In this document: one piece after another, positions 11,092 to 22,223 of the stretch | Layout: each line of letters opens with the position of its first letter | Numbering within the stretch: position 1 is the first letter of the stretch | NCBI GenBank assembly: GCA_032718475.1 | Contig: JAUCBJ010000970.1 | Location: 1-64,000 of the forward strand | DNA: 64,000 nt | Reading direction: 5' to 3' | Source: Nemertoderma westbladi | Lineage: Eukaryota > Xenacoelomorpha > Nemertodermatida > Nemertodermatidae | Notes under the pieces: model-generated | The model's input: only the letters and a program-made list of their open reading frames with translations | What the model was told of the DNA's origin: nothing | Database searches by the model: none | Position numbers and translations under genes: made by a program

Positions 11092-11236
11092 CAGTCCCGA
11101 AAATAGGCGTTGAGTTTAATATTTATACTAAAAGTCTCTACTTTCTAATAAGTTCACTGCTCCAAACAAGTCACTACATCTAATCACTTTTTCTTGAATC
11201 TATGTTTACATTGTTTACAGTTTCTTCCCCTCTGGG

Positions 11237-12880
11237 TCAAGTCACCTTGGTAGGAGGACCAATGCTCTCTGGTGAAGGATGCAACATAATTACGTCAGGA
11301 GGGACCAGGTTTCTATTGGTATAACCACCAGTAGAGGTACCTGGAAGATTGGGGTCGAATGTTGATTCTTTCCTATTACCTTCCCTTTGGATCCAGGGTC
11401 CAGGTTTTTGCAATATAATTTTATGGCTTCTGTATAAGCAGTATTCAATGTACACTTCAATACGACAGCCTGTACAGGTACTTGTTTTGTCGTATATACT
11501 ACAAGGACATGAATACAATTATTGTCATTGTTTTGTCGTTTTTGACTATTCATGTCAATTTATGTCGACATGAATTGAGTTAACAATTCATGTCGACATA
11601 TCGAAAGGGCCACTATTCGTCATTAATTGTCGAGGGCGCACAATATTTTCAACCACCCTTTCTCACACTCGATGTTCATACAGTCATCGTTTCACCTCTT
11701 GTAATTCGGGATGCGTGATGTTAAATGTATCACCGTATTCTATATCTCGGCGAATAGTATTTATGAGATCGTATGTGTCGGTATTATGGGGGTTTAAGTT
11801 CCGGAGATATTTACGCATGAAACGAGTGGAAATACATTCACCCACTCTCTTAATCAATTCATAACTAGGAATGCGCGTTCGTTGAGCTAGGTGGGGAAAG
11901 AGGTAGTGGTGAAAGGCATACACTGCTTCATATGCTCGCCCACGCCCAGGGTAGTAGAAATGTCTAGATTCGATGCGTGTAGGTCGGCACAGGCCTCCCA
12001 AGCTTGGATGTATCTAAGAATAATTAATTCATCTACTCTATCGAAATCCTTTCCGAATGGACAATCCCAACTAGCGTGACATTTGAATTGGCAGTATTGA
12101 CAATGAGAAGACTGTACATCGAACACCTTGGCTCAAACCCACTATAGGTGTTACGCGTAAAACTATGTAGAGTGCATCTTTTCCGGGGGTGACTATTACA
12201 TGATATTTGTTGATGGGGTTTAGGACAATCATCGCAGTAGTACCAAACATGTACGTTTTGTCGATTGTATTGTGGTTATTTCTCTCCGGTTGTTCAATAC
12301 TCTTCCATTTGCTCGACACTGTCTGTTACAACAGGTATCGGGTGGTTCACCGATAAATACGTCATAGTGAAGTATAAATGCTTTATTTCCATCATCAGAC
12401 CCAGGTGAATGAATACCTTGTGGATATCTCATTGCTAAGTCTTGCTGACGAACTATGTGGATTGTGGAGTTAGGTTTCATGAAGAAACTCCCTAAACTCA
12501 TAAAATGTCAATGCGTTTATCAGGAACTCGAAGTCATCTTTATCCAATTGCTCTCTAATGGAAACTTCATGCTTGATTCGCTGCTTGTCGTTGCGTAATC
12601 GCTGCGCATGGAATCGGAACAAACCCATTTCAGTTTCAGCATCCAGGTCATTAGAGTCATGGAGGTCAATCGGGTGTCCCATTATTAGGAATCCCCTATA
12701 CGTACAGTACCATCCTGATGGGTATAGCATAGCACTCGGTGAATCTCCGATAATTTAATTCACGTTTGAGTTGTTCTTCATTCATCAGTGGCTCGATGTA
12801 ACGCGTATCGTCCGATGTAGTCTGTTTACTAACGCTTCCGCTGCTTCCAGTCAACAGACTATGGAGCAGCTCCCGCATCG
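11237..12880 (-). pseudogene. Decayed protein-coding gene, family not recognised
   Basis: Successive minus-strand open frames run head to tail with short overlaps in different frames: 12878-12696, 12730-12470, 12501-12229, 12319-12071, 12126-11887, 12001-11684, and then 11553-11237 after the hairpin at 11561-11600. The frames hand over where each one stops, which is what a single gene with about five small indels looks like. Composition is more GC-balanced and protein-like than the flanks (for example RRFTECYAIP, DLDAETEMGLFRFHAQRL, HCQYCQFKCHASWDCPFG, RIPSYELIKRVGECIS). I do not recognise the family, and the length of the intact parent is unknown. Captured foreign DNA or a broken transposon gene are both possible. 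The frames are left separate here. Confidence 0.5.
11561..11600. repeat. Perfect 17-bp inverted repeat (hairpin)
   Basis: Arms TATGTCGACATGAATTG and CAATTCATGTCGACATA are exact reverse complements separated by AGTTAA. Each arm contains its own palindrome (ATGTCGACAT). It sits between the two parts of the decayed minus-strand gene. Confidence 0.95.
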
Positions 12881-12910
12881 GTTGATTATACTGTTCTCTA
12901 ATTATCTTTT

Positions 12911-12984
12911 ATAGAGTTTGGAGTATACTACTGTAGCTTATCGATACTAAAATGTGCATTTTGAGGACGCAAAAGCTTTAACAT
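12911..12984 (+). repeat. Right copy of the direct repeat flanking the decayed gene
   Basis: Shares GATACTAAAATGTGCATTTT and AAGCTTTAACA with 11028-11091, in the same orientation. The more diverged AGAGTTTGGA also lies upstream of the core in both copies. Confidence 0.75.
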
Positions 12985-13458
12985 TATTCTCAAACAATGA
13001 TGAATTCATTGAAGAATTAATATAGTATAGACTACTGCAGAAAATTTATGTAAGTACCAGATGGTATACAGAAGGTAAACTACCTACATTATAATATTTT
13101 TAGGGCAATCGGCACAGGGCTGTGCAATGACGTATAGGGGATATTTTTGCAACACAAGTAAGCACATTCAATTTGCATAAAATAAGACACTATGAACACT
13201 AATAATCTGATAGAAAGGCAAACCAGATGACATCTAAAACTCCAAACAAAACAAAGAATAACCAAATTATTGAAAGAAAAGTACTATTTTTTGTGGAATA
13301 TCGATCGTTTATTGATTGATGGTTAACCAATACCGATCGAAACATATTTGTAATTCGGTGATCAACCATACGTTGCATACTGTGGGGCGAGCCACGAAGT
13401 TGGCGGAGCCTTAGCGAATTGACACTGTTAGGGGGTGCGTCAATTTATGCAAATAGTT
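12985..13458. other. Unassigned, with a possible diverged minisatellite monomer
   Basis: No gene seen. At 13381-13420, GTGGGGCGAGCCACGAAG followed by GGCGGAGCCTTAGCGAATT resembles one A plus one B module of the 6.6-8.8 kb minisatellite, with several mismatches. Confidence 0.4.
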
Positions 13459-13506
13459 GTCGTCGTCGTTGTCGTCGTCGTCGTCGTTGTCGTCGTCGTC
13501 GTCGTT
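13459..13506. repeat. (GTC)n microsatellite
   Basis: An imperfect GTC/GTT triplet run immediately before the 315-bp satellite. Short GTCGTC stretches recur at every boundary between its units, so the run is an expansion of a unit edge. Confidence 0.95.
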
Positions 13507-14566
13507 ACGATTTTGACATGCTAATAACTTTGTCGGATTTAAAGCTGCCAAGTTGAAAATTTGTAGGTATCAATATGAGCAAAAGTTGAGATTTTTGAGA
13601 GACTTTCAGACACCATCAGTGCAATGGTCTCCCGCTAGAGGGCCACATGTCTAAACATTAAATGCCCTCCCATTTCTTTGCTTTTAATCCGTTTAAGCTG
13701 AAACTTGGCAGATATGTATTAGACCATTAGCTGTGACTTTCAAAGGAGGCGAATCCATCTGCAGTTCTCCAGTCTGCCGCTAGAGGGCCAAAGGTCTGAA
13801 AGTGAAATCGTTGTCGTCGTTACGATTTTGATATGCTAATAACTTTGTCGAATTTAAAGCTGCCAAGTTGAAAATTTGTAGGTATCAATATGAGCTAAAG
13901 TTGAGATTTTTGAGAGACTTTCAGACACCATCAGTGCAATGGTCTCCCGCTAGAGGGCCACATGTCTAAACATTAAATGCCCTCCCATTTCTTTGCTTTT
14001 AATCCGTTTAAGCTGAAACTTGGCAGATATGTATTAGACCATTAGCTGTGACTTTCAAAGGAGGCGAATCCATCTGCAGTTCTCCAGTCTGCCGCTAGAG
14101 GGCCAAATGTCTGAAAGTGAAATCGTTGTCGTCGTTATGATATTGACATGCTTATAACTTTGTCGAATTTAAAGCTGCAAGATTTAAAGTTGAAAATTTG
14201 TTTTGTTGAAAATCAGTTCAACAGTCACCCGCTATAGGACTACTTTATGCCTGAAAGTGAATAGATTCTCCCGTCTCATTGATTTTAATCAGTTTAAGCT
14301 GAATCTTGCCATATATTCTGGACCACATGCTGCGTCTTCGTGGGGGGGGGGGGGGGGGGGGGGGAGATTTAATCGGTCTGCCGCTATACGACGAAATTTC
14401 TGAAAGTGAGATCCGTCTCTCATTTCGTTATCCGTTATTCAAGATAAAACTTGGCCGATGTACGTATGTACTATTCATCCATAGGCTGTGTCTTTGTGGG
14501 GCTGGAGACCCTAATCCATCTTCAGTTCTCACTATACCGCTAGAGTCAGAAATGTCTGAATAGAAA
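13505..14566. repeat. 315-bp satellite, itself a dimer of about 157-bp halves
   Basis: Units begin at 13505, 13820 and 14135, exactly 315 bp apart. The first two are nearly identical; the third is diverged and extended. Each unit contains two related halves marked by CCGCTAGAGGGCC and by AACTTTGTCGAATTTAAAGC versus its diverged partner. The third unit carries a 23-base poly(G) run where units 1 and 2 have ordinary sequence. Confidence 0.9.
14342..14364. repeat. Poly(G) run, 23 bases
   Basis: Lies in the third 315-bp satellite unit. A related half unit has only GTGGGGCTGGAGA at the matching place, so this looks like an expansion of an older G4. Confidence 0.95.
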
Positions 14567-14894
14567 TGAAAGAGGTAAAAAGTGATTAGGCGAAATCTGC
14601 TTAAAATTTGCTAATACAGTAATACTTTCGAATTAGTACTTAAATTAAATTAAGTCACGTGCTGCGCGAAGGCCCCACTTCGTGTAGTTATATGTAAAGA
14701 TTGTCACTCTACATTAGGAAAATAAATTTTCAGATAAAACAGGAAGAACGCAACGAGGCTTCTGTGGAATGTTGCAATCTGTATAATTTTTATAATTCAT
14801 TTTTATAATGGGTTTTCTAATAATGCATAACTATAAATATTGTTGAAACTTTCATGCAATATAATGATATTTGAGAGGTTTTCTATTCAATTAA
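14567..14894. other. Unassigned AT-rich sequence
   Basis: I see no gene, repeat or element boundary here apart from the G-rich palindrome that starts at 14895. Confidence 0.5.
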
Positions 14895-14935
14895 GGGGGG
14901 GGGGGGGGGGGGGTGCACTGCACACCCCCCTTAAG
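14895..14935. repeat. Poly(G) run of 19 within a G/C palindrome
   Basis: A 19-base G run leads into GTGCACTGCACACCCCCCTTA, so the region can fold back on itself. A related palindrome, GGGGGGTGTACGTACCCCCC, lies at 16423-16442, just beyond the hAT-like insertion. The two may be the ends of one older element split by it. Confidence 0.8.
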
Positions 14936-14979
14936 TAATTGAGAAATTGTAGCCATTTGCAAAAAAGGTCCATAGGGGG

Positions 14980-16419
14980 CAGGGGCGCCGGAAGCACGGG
15001 GGCAGCTGCCCCCCCCCCCCCCCCCCAAGCCCGTATGACAGGGGGGCAGCAATGTGCTCCTCCAGAATTAACTCACAACGGAAACGGCCCACACTATCTC
15101 ACTATTAATTAATATATATATGTAAAACCGTTGCAAAAATGTTACATTAGCAGCCAGACCAGATAGGATTCACTGGTGGCCAAAGGAGGGTTAACTTAGC
15201 TAAATATAAGAAGACTCAATCTAAATGTTGTAGCCCTTACCCTAAGCCATATTACCAATAATGCCTCCCACCCACCTCGGCCCAGTCCAGTGTATTATAT
15301 AAAATCATGTTCCTAGAAAGCCAGCCTATCTCTACCACAGCATAGTCTGTAATTATGGCCTTGTGACTTGGACAATAATGGAAGCAAGGGAAGACTAATT
15401 GACCACTGGCAACCCCTTCCTTTCCTCCGTGGGCGTACTCTTCAACTCTCGATGTTGCCTTACTCAATTTTAAAATTATTTAGCGTTCTCGAATATTTAT
15501 TACGTAACTAGAGAGCCGCTTAACTACATGAACCAATATTGGATATTGAGTTCGTATTGGATCCTAGGGAATAAAGGTGAAACTTTTTCTCCCAATTTTG
15601 CGGTATATTCAAGCGAAAACGTAACAATTTAAGATTAAAATGTTTTATGTTGAGGCATTTTATTTAACGAGCGTGAGCGAGGTTATACAGGGACGAGAGA
15701 AATATTGAAAAAAAATATTCTACTTTTTTGCCTATGTAATAGGCCTACGTAATTTTATTCTTAAATTGGAACATTTTTGTTTTCTAATTCTTTAATAAAA
15801 GATGGAGCAATATAGTGTTACAATAACTATTTAAGTAGTGGCAAAAAAGTAGGTTTTTTTTGTCGAGCGTAGGGAGACAAATAAGAAAGCAAGAAAAATA
15901 TGTTACTTTTTGCCACCACTTACGTCGTTTTATTTGTTGTAAGTCATCTCACTTTTTTCTCGGACTATTTCAGCATAAATATCGTCCATCGAAGCTTCTT
16001 CCATAGTGAAATACATGCATTACTATACCCTGGGTACCCATAGTTTGACCAAATTTTTTCTTATAAAAGGCTTTTATCATGAGGTTTTTTTTCTAGAACA
16101 AATATTTGACCTTGTGACAGTATGGTATTTTTTTCAAAAAATATTCTAGAAAAAAACGTCTTCTATAACCAAAATATTAATCAAAATTAATAACTAACAC
16201 TTGTTCTATAACATGTTTACAACATATTTACAACATACATATTTACACACAACAACATATTTAAATGTTTACAATGCAAACTTGTTAATTAATAGGTATT
16301 ATTAAATACATCCCATTTGAATTTTGTGTAACTATTTTTCTAATATTATTATCGTATTATAAAAAGTACCCTTTGTTAGCAGCTGCCCCCGTCGTACGAA
16401 TTTGCTTCCGGCGCCCCTG
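14980..16419. mobile_element. Non-autonomous hAT-like DNA transposon
   Basis: Perfect 17-bp terminal inverted repeats, CAGGGGCGCCGGAAGCA at 14980-14996 and its complement at 16403-16419, are flanked by identical 8-bp target duplications ATAGGGGG (14972-14979 and 16420-16427). CAGGG ends with an 8-bp duplication are characteristic of the hAT superfamily. Subterminal CGGGGGCAGCTGC occurs at both ends with a 12-bp offset. The 1.4-kb interior has no transposase ORF. A motif at 15650-15690 (GCATTTTATTTAACGAGCG) recurs at about 41066 with changes. An 18-base poly(C) expands the left subterminal repeat at 15009-15026. Confidence 0.93.
15009..15026. repeat. Poly(C) run, 18 bases
   Basis: Lies in the left end of the hAT-like element, directly after GGGGGCAGCTG. 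The right end has GGGGGCAGCTGCTAAC at the same place, so the run was added after the element formed. Confidence 0.95.
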
Positions 16420-16427
16420 ATAGGGGG

Positions 16428-16775
16428 GTGTACGTACCCCCCACCCTTAAGTTATTTATCATTGAACTTATAAATCCGGTCATCAATCATAATTATTATT
16501 GTCAAACGCTATACAGTATGTCAAACACTATATAGTAATTAATCAGCCAGAGCTGACTTATAAAAATATTGTAGGGCCTACACCCTGCCTAATGTCTGAT
16601 ATACAGTCTGACGTATACAGTAGTAGTACAGTACTGTGGTAGCATATGCTCTGCTCAGCTTAATGCTGCAGTCCTGCAGTGCTGAGGGGAAGTAAAATAC
16701 TTCCGGAATTACATTCTTATGACGTTTATTTGATTGAGTTTTACTTTTATTTCAATAACAACGTAACTATTGAAT
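16428..16775 (+). promoter_or_regulatory. 5' flank and probable promoter / 5' UTR of the ZZEF1-like gene
   Basis: Unique sequence between the hAT-like element and the first ZZEF1 codon, with many TACAGTA/CAGTACTG palindromes and a CTGCAGTCCTGCAG stretch at about 16667. No clear TATA box at a convincing distance. The transcription start is not identifiable. Confidence 0.35.
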
Positions 16776-16940
16776 ATGGGGAATATTAATTCAAACCAGG
16801 ACAATGTTTTGAGTGCGGAGTTTGACTTAGAAGCTGATTCGCCTCCGTTGACTGATGAGGGCACCTCCATTCAACTCGATGCTTTTAACGATATCTCTAA
16901 ACTGCGGCATGTTGTAAGCGACATAAAACCTTCCACTGAG
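16776..16940 (+). CDS. ZZEF1: ZZEF1-like gene, exon 1 (N-terminal MGxxxS)
   Basis: ZZEF1 is a very large protein (about 3000 residues in vertebrates) with an EF-hand region, a DOC/APC10 domain and C-terminal ZZ zinc fingers; it is thought to act as a chromatin reader. This exon codes 55 residues starting MGNINSNQDN. Gly2 and Ser6 fit an N-myristoylation signal, and the vertebrate protein also begins MGN. The ATG has A at -3 and G at +4. The exon ends in phase 0 at GAG, with donor GTTAGG, and reading on would hit TAG within two codons. It joins exon 2 in phase across a 449-bp intron. The exon boundary is inferred from frame and splice signals, not from a transcript. Confidence 0.75.
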
Positions 16941-17389
16941 GTTAGGTAGCCCTAGCGGCAGTGCGGTAGGCGTAGATGCTGTACGTACGCGGAAGACTAC
17001 ATATTCAGATATTGCAGAATTTGTATCCGTGGTCTGTCACTGGCGTCTGGCGATGTACCGGTACCGTACCTGCCCAGTACGAATCAGATAGCAGTTGCGC
17101 GCGCGCACATAGAATTGTACAAATTGATTTCCAGCGCAAATTTGTCTCAAATGAAATAAAGTTGTGTTTATTGTTTTGGTTACAAAATACTGACACAGTA
17201 ACCCAGTCGTATTTTTTTCCCTTTAAGGCCTAATGTTTAAATTAAATTAAGATAAGTTTTAAACCCACCAAACACAGGGCCTATCTGGTGTCTTCGCCTG
17301 CGCCCATTTTACGCCGTTAGCCTGTACAATTACACACGACCACGACACACGAGTGATACTAATTAGAGCTTATTTTCTTATTATTTTAG

Positions 17390-17918
17390 GTTTCCAATGA
17401 GATCCAACTTATTGCCAAGTTCCGTTCTAACATCGCTTCGTGGATCCGCGATAAACACGAACGTCACGATCTCGTTGTAACTCGCACGCAGTTCGTCGAC
17501 TTTCTCATGAATAAAGGCGCAACTCAAACCGAAGCTGTCGACTTCTACCACATGTGTATCCTGGACGACGTTGACCAAATCGAGGTCTCCAAACTGCAGA
17601 ATCTCCTACACGAGAATGCGGCCGGCCTGTCGGCCTTGATTAAGGACATGGATGGCACGGTGCGTCGTATGTTGCAGTGCTCGTTGATTCCCGGACTGGT
17701 TGATGTCTACGCTCCGAGCGATTCTCGTTCCCCGAACCACGGAGAAACCTTCCTCAGGTTCCTGGGACACTGTCGAACCCCCAGTAACAAACTCGTCCCC
17801 CCGTACCTCAAGGCCTACTCAACTAGAAAAAATCTTAGACAGCACATGTTCTTGGATCACATAAAGAGAGTAACTTCGGAGGAATTCCAGGGGTTGTCGT
17901 TGAGTGAGGCTAAAGCTT
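17390..17918 (+). CDS. ZZEF1: ZZEF1-like gene, exon 2 (EF-hand region)
   Basis: The acceptor is a T-rich tract ending TTATTTTAG, then GTTTCC in phase 0. The product (residues 56-231) contains ASWIRDKH, then TQFVDFLMNKGATQTEAVDF and a degenerate EF-hand-like loop (DDVDQIEVSKLQNLL) that lacks several calcium ligands. It continues with MLQCSLIPGLVDVY and FLRFLGH, which I recognise as the segment between EF-hand and DOC domain in ZZEF1. The donor I chose is GTACGT at 17919 (phase 1); reading on reaches TAA at 17939. The next exon is about 22.6 kb away. Without the distant exons this would look like a small unknown gene. Confidence 0.8.
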
Positions 17919-18205
17919 GTACGTCGGATATAGTTCAGTAATTAATATAGTTGGCAATATCCTGTTTGAGCTCCCGCGCTGGTTGGCTATTTCTTGGGCG
18001 GGTTGACTAAGGTGTCTTGACTAATGCATTATAATTTTGGTTAGGTTGTCATCAACCTTAACATTCCAGATACCCTACCAGATACGAGTGGTCAAACAGG
18101 ATATAACCAACACTTATTTATTTTACTCTTACCTGCTAATATATTTTATATCCCTCGGCGTGGCCTTTAACTAAAATAGATAGTTAATATAAATTTAATA
18201 ATTTA

Positions 18206-21200
18206 AATAGATAGTTTCCAATCTATTAATATTCTAATGGCTCGAGTCAGCTGGTTTCCAATCTATTATTATTATAATGGCTCGAGTCGGCTGGTTTCCA
18301 ATCTATTAATATTATAATGGCTCGAGGCAGATAGTTTCCAATCTATTAATATTCTAATGGCTCGAGTCAGCTGGTTTCCAATCTATTAATATTCTAATGG
18401 CTCGAGTCAGCTGGTTTCCAATCTATTAATATTCTAATGGCTCGAGTCAGCTGGTTTCCAATCTATTAATATTATAATGGCTCGAGTCAGCTGGTTTCCA
18501 ATCTATTAATATTATAATGGCTCGAGGCAGATAGTTTCCAATCTATTAATATTCTAATGGCTCGAGTCAGCTGGTTTCCAATCTATTAATATTCTAATGG
18601 CTCGAGTCAGCTGGTTTCCAATCTATTAATATTCTAATGGCTCGAGTCAGCTGGTTTCCAATCTATTAATATTCTAATGGCTCGAGTCAGCTGGTTTCCT
18701 ATCTATTAATATTCTAATGGCTCGAGTCAGCTGGTTTCCAATCTATTAATATTCTAATGGCTCGAGTCAGCTGGTTTCCAATCTATTAATATTCTAATGG
18801 CTTGAGTCAGCTGGTTTCCAATCTATTAATATTCTAATGGCTCGAGTCAGCTGGTTTCCAATCTATTAATATTCTAATGGCTCGAGTCAGCTGGTTTCCT
18901 ATCTATTAATATTATAATGGCTCGAGGCAGATAGTTTCCAATCTATTAATATTCTAATGGCTCGAGTCAGCTGGTTTCCTATCTATTAATATTCTAATGG
19001 CTCGAGTCAGCTGGTTTCCAATCTATTATTATTATAATGGCTCGAGTCAGCTGGTTTCCAATCTATTAATATTCTAATGGCTCGAGTCACCTGGTTTCCA
19101 ATCTATTAATATTATAATGGCTCGAGTCAGCTGGTTTCCAATCTATTAATATTATAATGGCTCGAGTCGGCTGGTTTCCTATCTATTAATATTCTAATGG
19201 CTCGAGTCAGCTGGTTTCCAATCTATTAATATTCTAATGGCTCGAGTCGGCTGGTTTCCAATCTATTAATATTCTAAAGGCTCGAGTCAGCTGGTTTCCA
19301 ATCTATTAATATTCTAATGGCTCGAGTCGGCTGGTTTCCAATCTATTAATATTCTAATGGCTCGAGTCGGCTGGTTTCCAATCTATTAATATTCTAAAGG
19401 CTCGAGTCAGCTGGTTTCCAATCTATTAATATTCTAATGGTTCGATTCAGCTGGTTTCCAATCTATTAATATTCTAATGGCTCGAGTCAGCTGGTTTCCA
19501 ATCTATTAATATTCTAATGGCTCGAGTCGGCTGGTTTCCAATCTATTAATATTCTAATGGCTCGAGTCAGCTGGTTTCCAATCTATTATTATTATAATGT
19601 CTCGAGTCAGCTGGTTTCCTATCTATTAATATTCTAATGGCTCGAGTCAGCTGGTTTCCAATCTATTAATATTATAATGGCTCGAGGCAGATAGTTTCCA
19701 ATCTATTAATATTCTAATGGCTCGAGTCAGCTGGTTTCCAATCTATTATTATTATTATGTCTCGAGTCAGCTGGTTTCCAATCTATTAATATTCTAATGT
19801 CTCGAGTCAGCTGGTTTCCTATCTATTAATATTCTAATGGCTCGAGTCAGCTGGTTTCCAATCTATTAATATTATAATGGCTCGAGCCAGCTGGTTTCCA
19901 ATCTATTAATATTCTAATGGCTCGAGTCAGCTGGTTTCCAATCTATTAATATTATAATGGCTCGAGTCAGCTGGTTTCCAATCTATTAATATTCTAATGG
20001 CTCGAGTCGGCTGGTTTCCAATCTATTAATATTCTAATGGCTCGAGTCAGCTGGTTTCCAATCTATTATTATTATAATGTCTCGAGTCAGCTGGTTTCCT
20101 ATCTATTAATATTCTAATGGCTCGAGTCAGCTGGTTTCCAATCTATTAATATTATAATGGCTCGAGGCAGATAGTTTCCAATCTATTAATATTCTAATGG
20201 CTCGAGTCAGCTGGTTTCCAATCTATTAATATTCTAATGGCTCGAGTCAGCTGGTTTCAAATCTATTACTTGGTTCGATTCAGCTGGTTTCCTATCTATT
20301 AATATTCTAATGGCTCGAGTCAGCTGGTTTCCAATCTATTAATATTGTAATGGCTCGAGTCAGCTGGTTTCAAATCTATTACTTGGTTCGATTCAGCTGG
20401 TTTCCTATCTATTAATATTCTAACGGCTCGAGTCAGCTGGTTTCCAATCTATTAATATTCTAATGGCTCGAGTCAGCTGGTTTCCAATCTATTAATATTG
20501 TAATGGCTCGAGTCAGCTGGTTTCCAATCTATTAATATTCTAATGGCTCGAGTCAGCTGGTTTCAAATCTATTACTTGGTTCGATTCAGCTGGTTTCCTA
20601 TCTATTAATATTCTAATGGCTCGAGTCAGCTGGTTTCCAATCTATTAATATTCTAATGGCTCGAGTCAGCTGGTTTCCAATCTATTAATATTGTAATGGC
20701 TCGAGTCAGCTGGTTTCCAATCTATTAATATTCTAATGGCTCGAGTCAGCTGGTTTCAAATCTATTACTTGGTTCGATTCAGCTGGTTTCTTATCTATTG
20801 ATATTCTAATGGCTCGAGTCAGCTGGTTTCAAATCTATTACTTGGTTCGATTCAGCTGGTTTCCTATCTATTAATATTCTAATGGCTCGAGTCAGCTGGT
20901 TTCCAATCTATTAATATTGTAATGGCTCGAGTCAGCTGGTTTCAAATCTATTAATATTCTAATGGCCCGAGTCAGCTGGTTTCCAATCTATTAATATTCT
21001 AATGGTTCGATTCAGCTGGTTTCCTATCTATTAATATTCTAATGGCTCGAGTCAGCTGGTTTCCAATCTATTAATATTCTAATGGCTCGAGTCAGCTGGT
21101 TTCCAATCTATTAATATTGTAATGGCTCGAGTCAGCTGGTTTCCAATCTATTAATATTCTAATGGCTCGAGTCAGCTGGTTTCAAATCTATTACTTGGTT

Positions 21201-21872
21201 CGATTCAGCTGGTTTCCTATCTATTAATATTCTAATGGCTCGAGTCGGCTGGTTTCCAATCTATTAATATTCTAATGGCTCGAGTCAGCTGGTTTCCAAT
21301 CTATTAATATTCTAATGGCTCGAGTCAGCTGGTTTCCAATCTATTAATATTGTAATGGCTCGAGTCAGCTGGTTTCCAATCTATTAATATTCTAATGGCT
21401 CGAGTCAGCTGGTTTCAAATCTATTAATATTCTAATGGCTCGAGTCAGCTGGTTTCCAATCTATTAATATTGTAATGGCTCGAATCAGCTGGTTTCCAAT
21501 CTATTAATATTCTAATGGCTCGAGTCAGCTGGTTTCAAATCTATTACTTGGTTCGATTCAGCTGGTTTCCTATCTATTAATATTCTAATGGCTCGAGTCA
21601 GCTGGTTTCCAATCTATTAATATTGTAATGGCTCGAATCAGCTGGTTTCCAATCTATTAATATTCTAATGGCTCGAGTCAGCTGGTTTCAAATCTATTAC
21701 TTGGTTCGATTCAGCTGGTTTCCTATCTATTAATATTCTAATGGCTCGAGTCAGCTGGTTTCCAATCTATTAATATTCTAATGGCTCGAGTCAGCTGGTT
21801 TCCAATCTATTAATATTGTAATGGCTCGAGTCAGCTGGTTTCCAATCTATTAATATTCTAATGGCTCGAGTC
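18206..21872. repeat. 40-bp tandem repeat, array 1 (about 92 copies)
   Basis: Units begin CTCGAGTCAGCTGGTTTCC and continue with an AT-rich half ending TTCTAATGG. Variants are discrete: ATTATTATTATAATGG, GAGGCAGATAG, and a shortened 33-bp form containing ATTACTTGGTTCGATTCAGC that recurs in the distal half. Every unit carries CTCGAG and most carry CAGCTG. The left edge decays into AT-rich sequence at 18165-18205; the right edge stops abruptly at the inverted-repeat element. Confidence 0.97.
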
Positions 21873-22223
21873 GGCCAGTATTGGTTGACAGAAGGAGATA
21901 CGCAATGCGTATCCCATTGCGCCTCATAATAGCCTCTCGTCAACAAGTCAACCCCACCGACTAGCGGCACTGGCTGTTTCAGCTGACGGGGCTCTGTCGA
22001 AAAACGCGTCCCTGATGCAGTAAGGGCCCTCTTTTGAGGAGCAATATTATTATTGCCGCGGAACTGCTTCTACTCTAGGCCAGACCTAGCCAGAAGTAGA
22101 ATCCTCACCAACCATCAACACGAATAGATGAATCTGACACTTGCCCCAACACCCCCCCCCCCCCCCCCCCCCGCCCCAATGACGCAGAGGCAGACCAACA
22201 ACACACCTCTTCACCTCTACCGA
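21870..22223 (+). repeat. Inverted-pair element, copy 1 (about 0.35 kb)
   Basis: Begins GTCGGCCAGTATTGGTTGAC and contains GATACGCAATGCGTATC (palindrome with one central base) and TTCTGGCTAGGTC on the complement. The same sequence lies in reverse orientation at 38077-38391 with high identity. Copy 1 has an extra segment including a 21-base poly(C). No coding potential and no clear pol III boxes. It directly abuts the end of 40-bp array 1. Superfamily unknown. Confidence 0.85.
22152..22172. repeat. Poly(C) run, 21 bases
   Basis: Lies inside copy 1 of the inverted-pair element. Copy 2 has only a short C-rich CCCACCCC at the matching place, so the run arose after the two copies separated. Confidence 0.95.

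Noticed and set aside
16976-17233. Open frames between ZZEF1 exons 1 and 2
   Set aside because: They lie in the 449-bp intron and nearby sequence and do not match ZZEF1 or another family.
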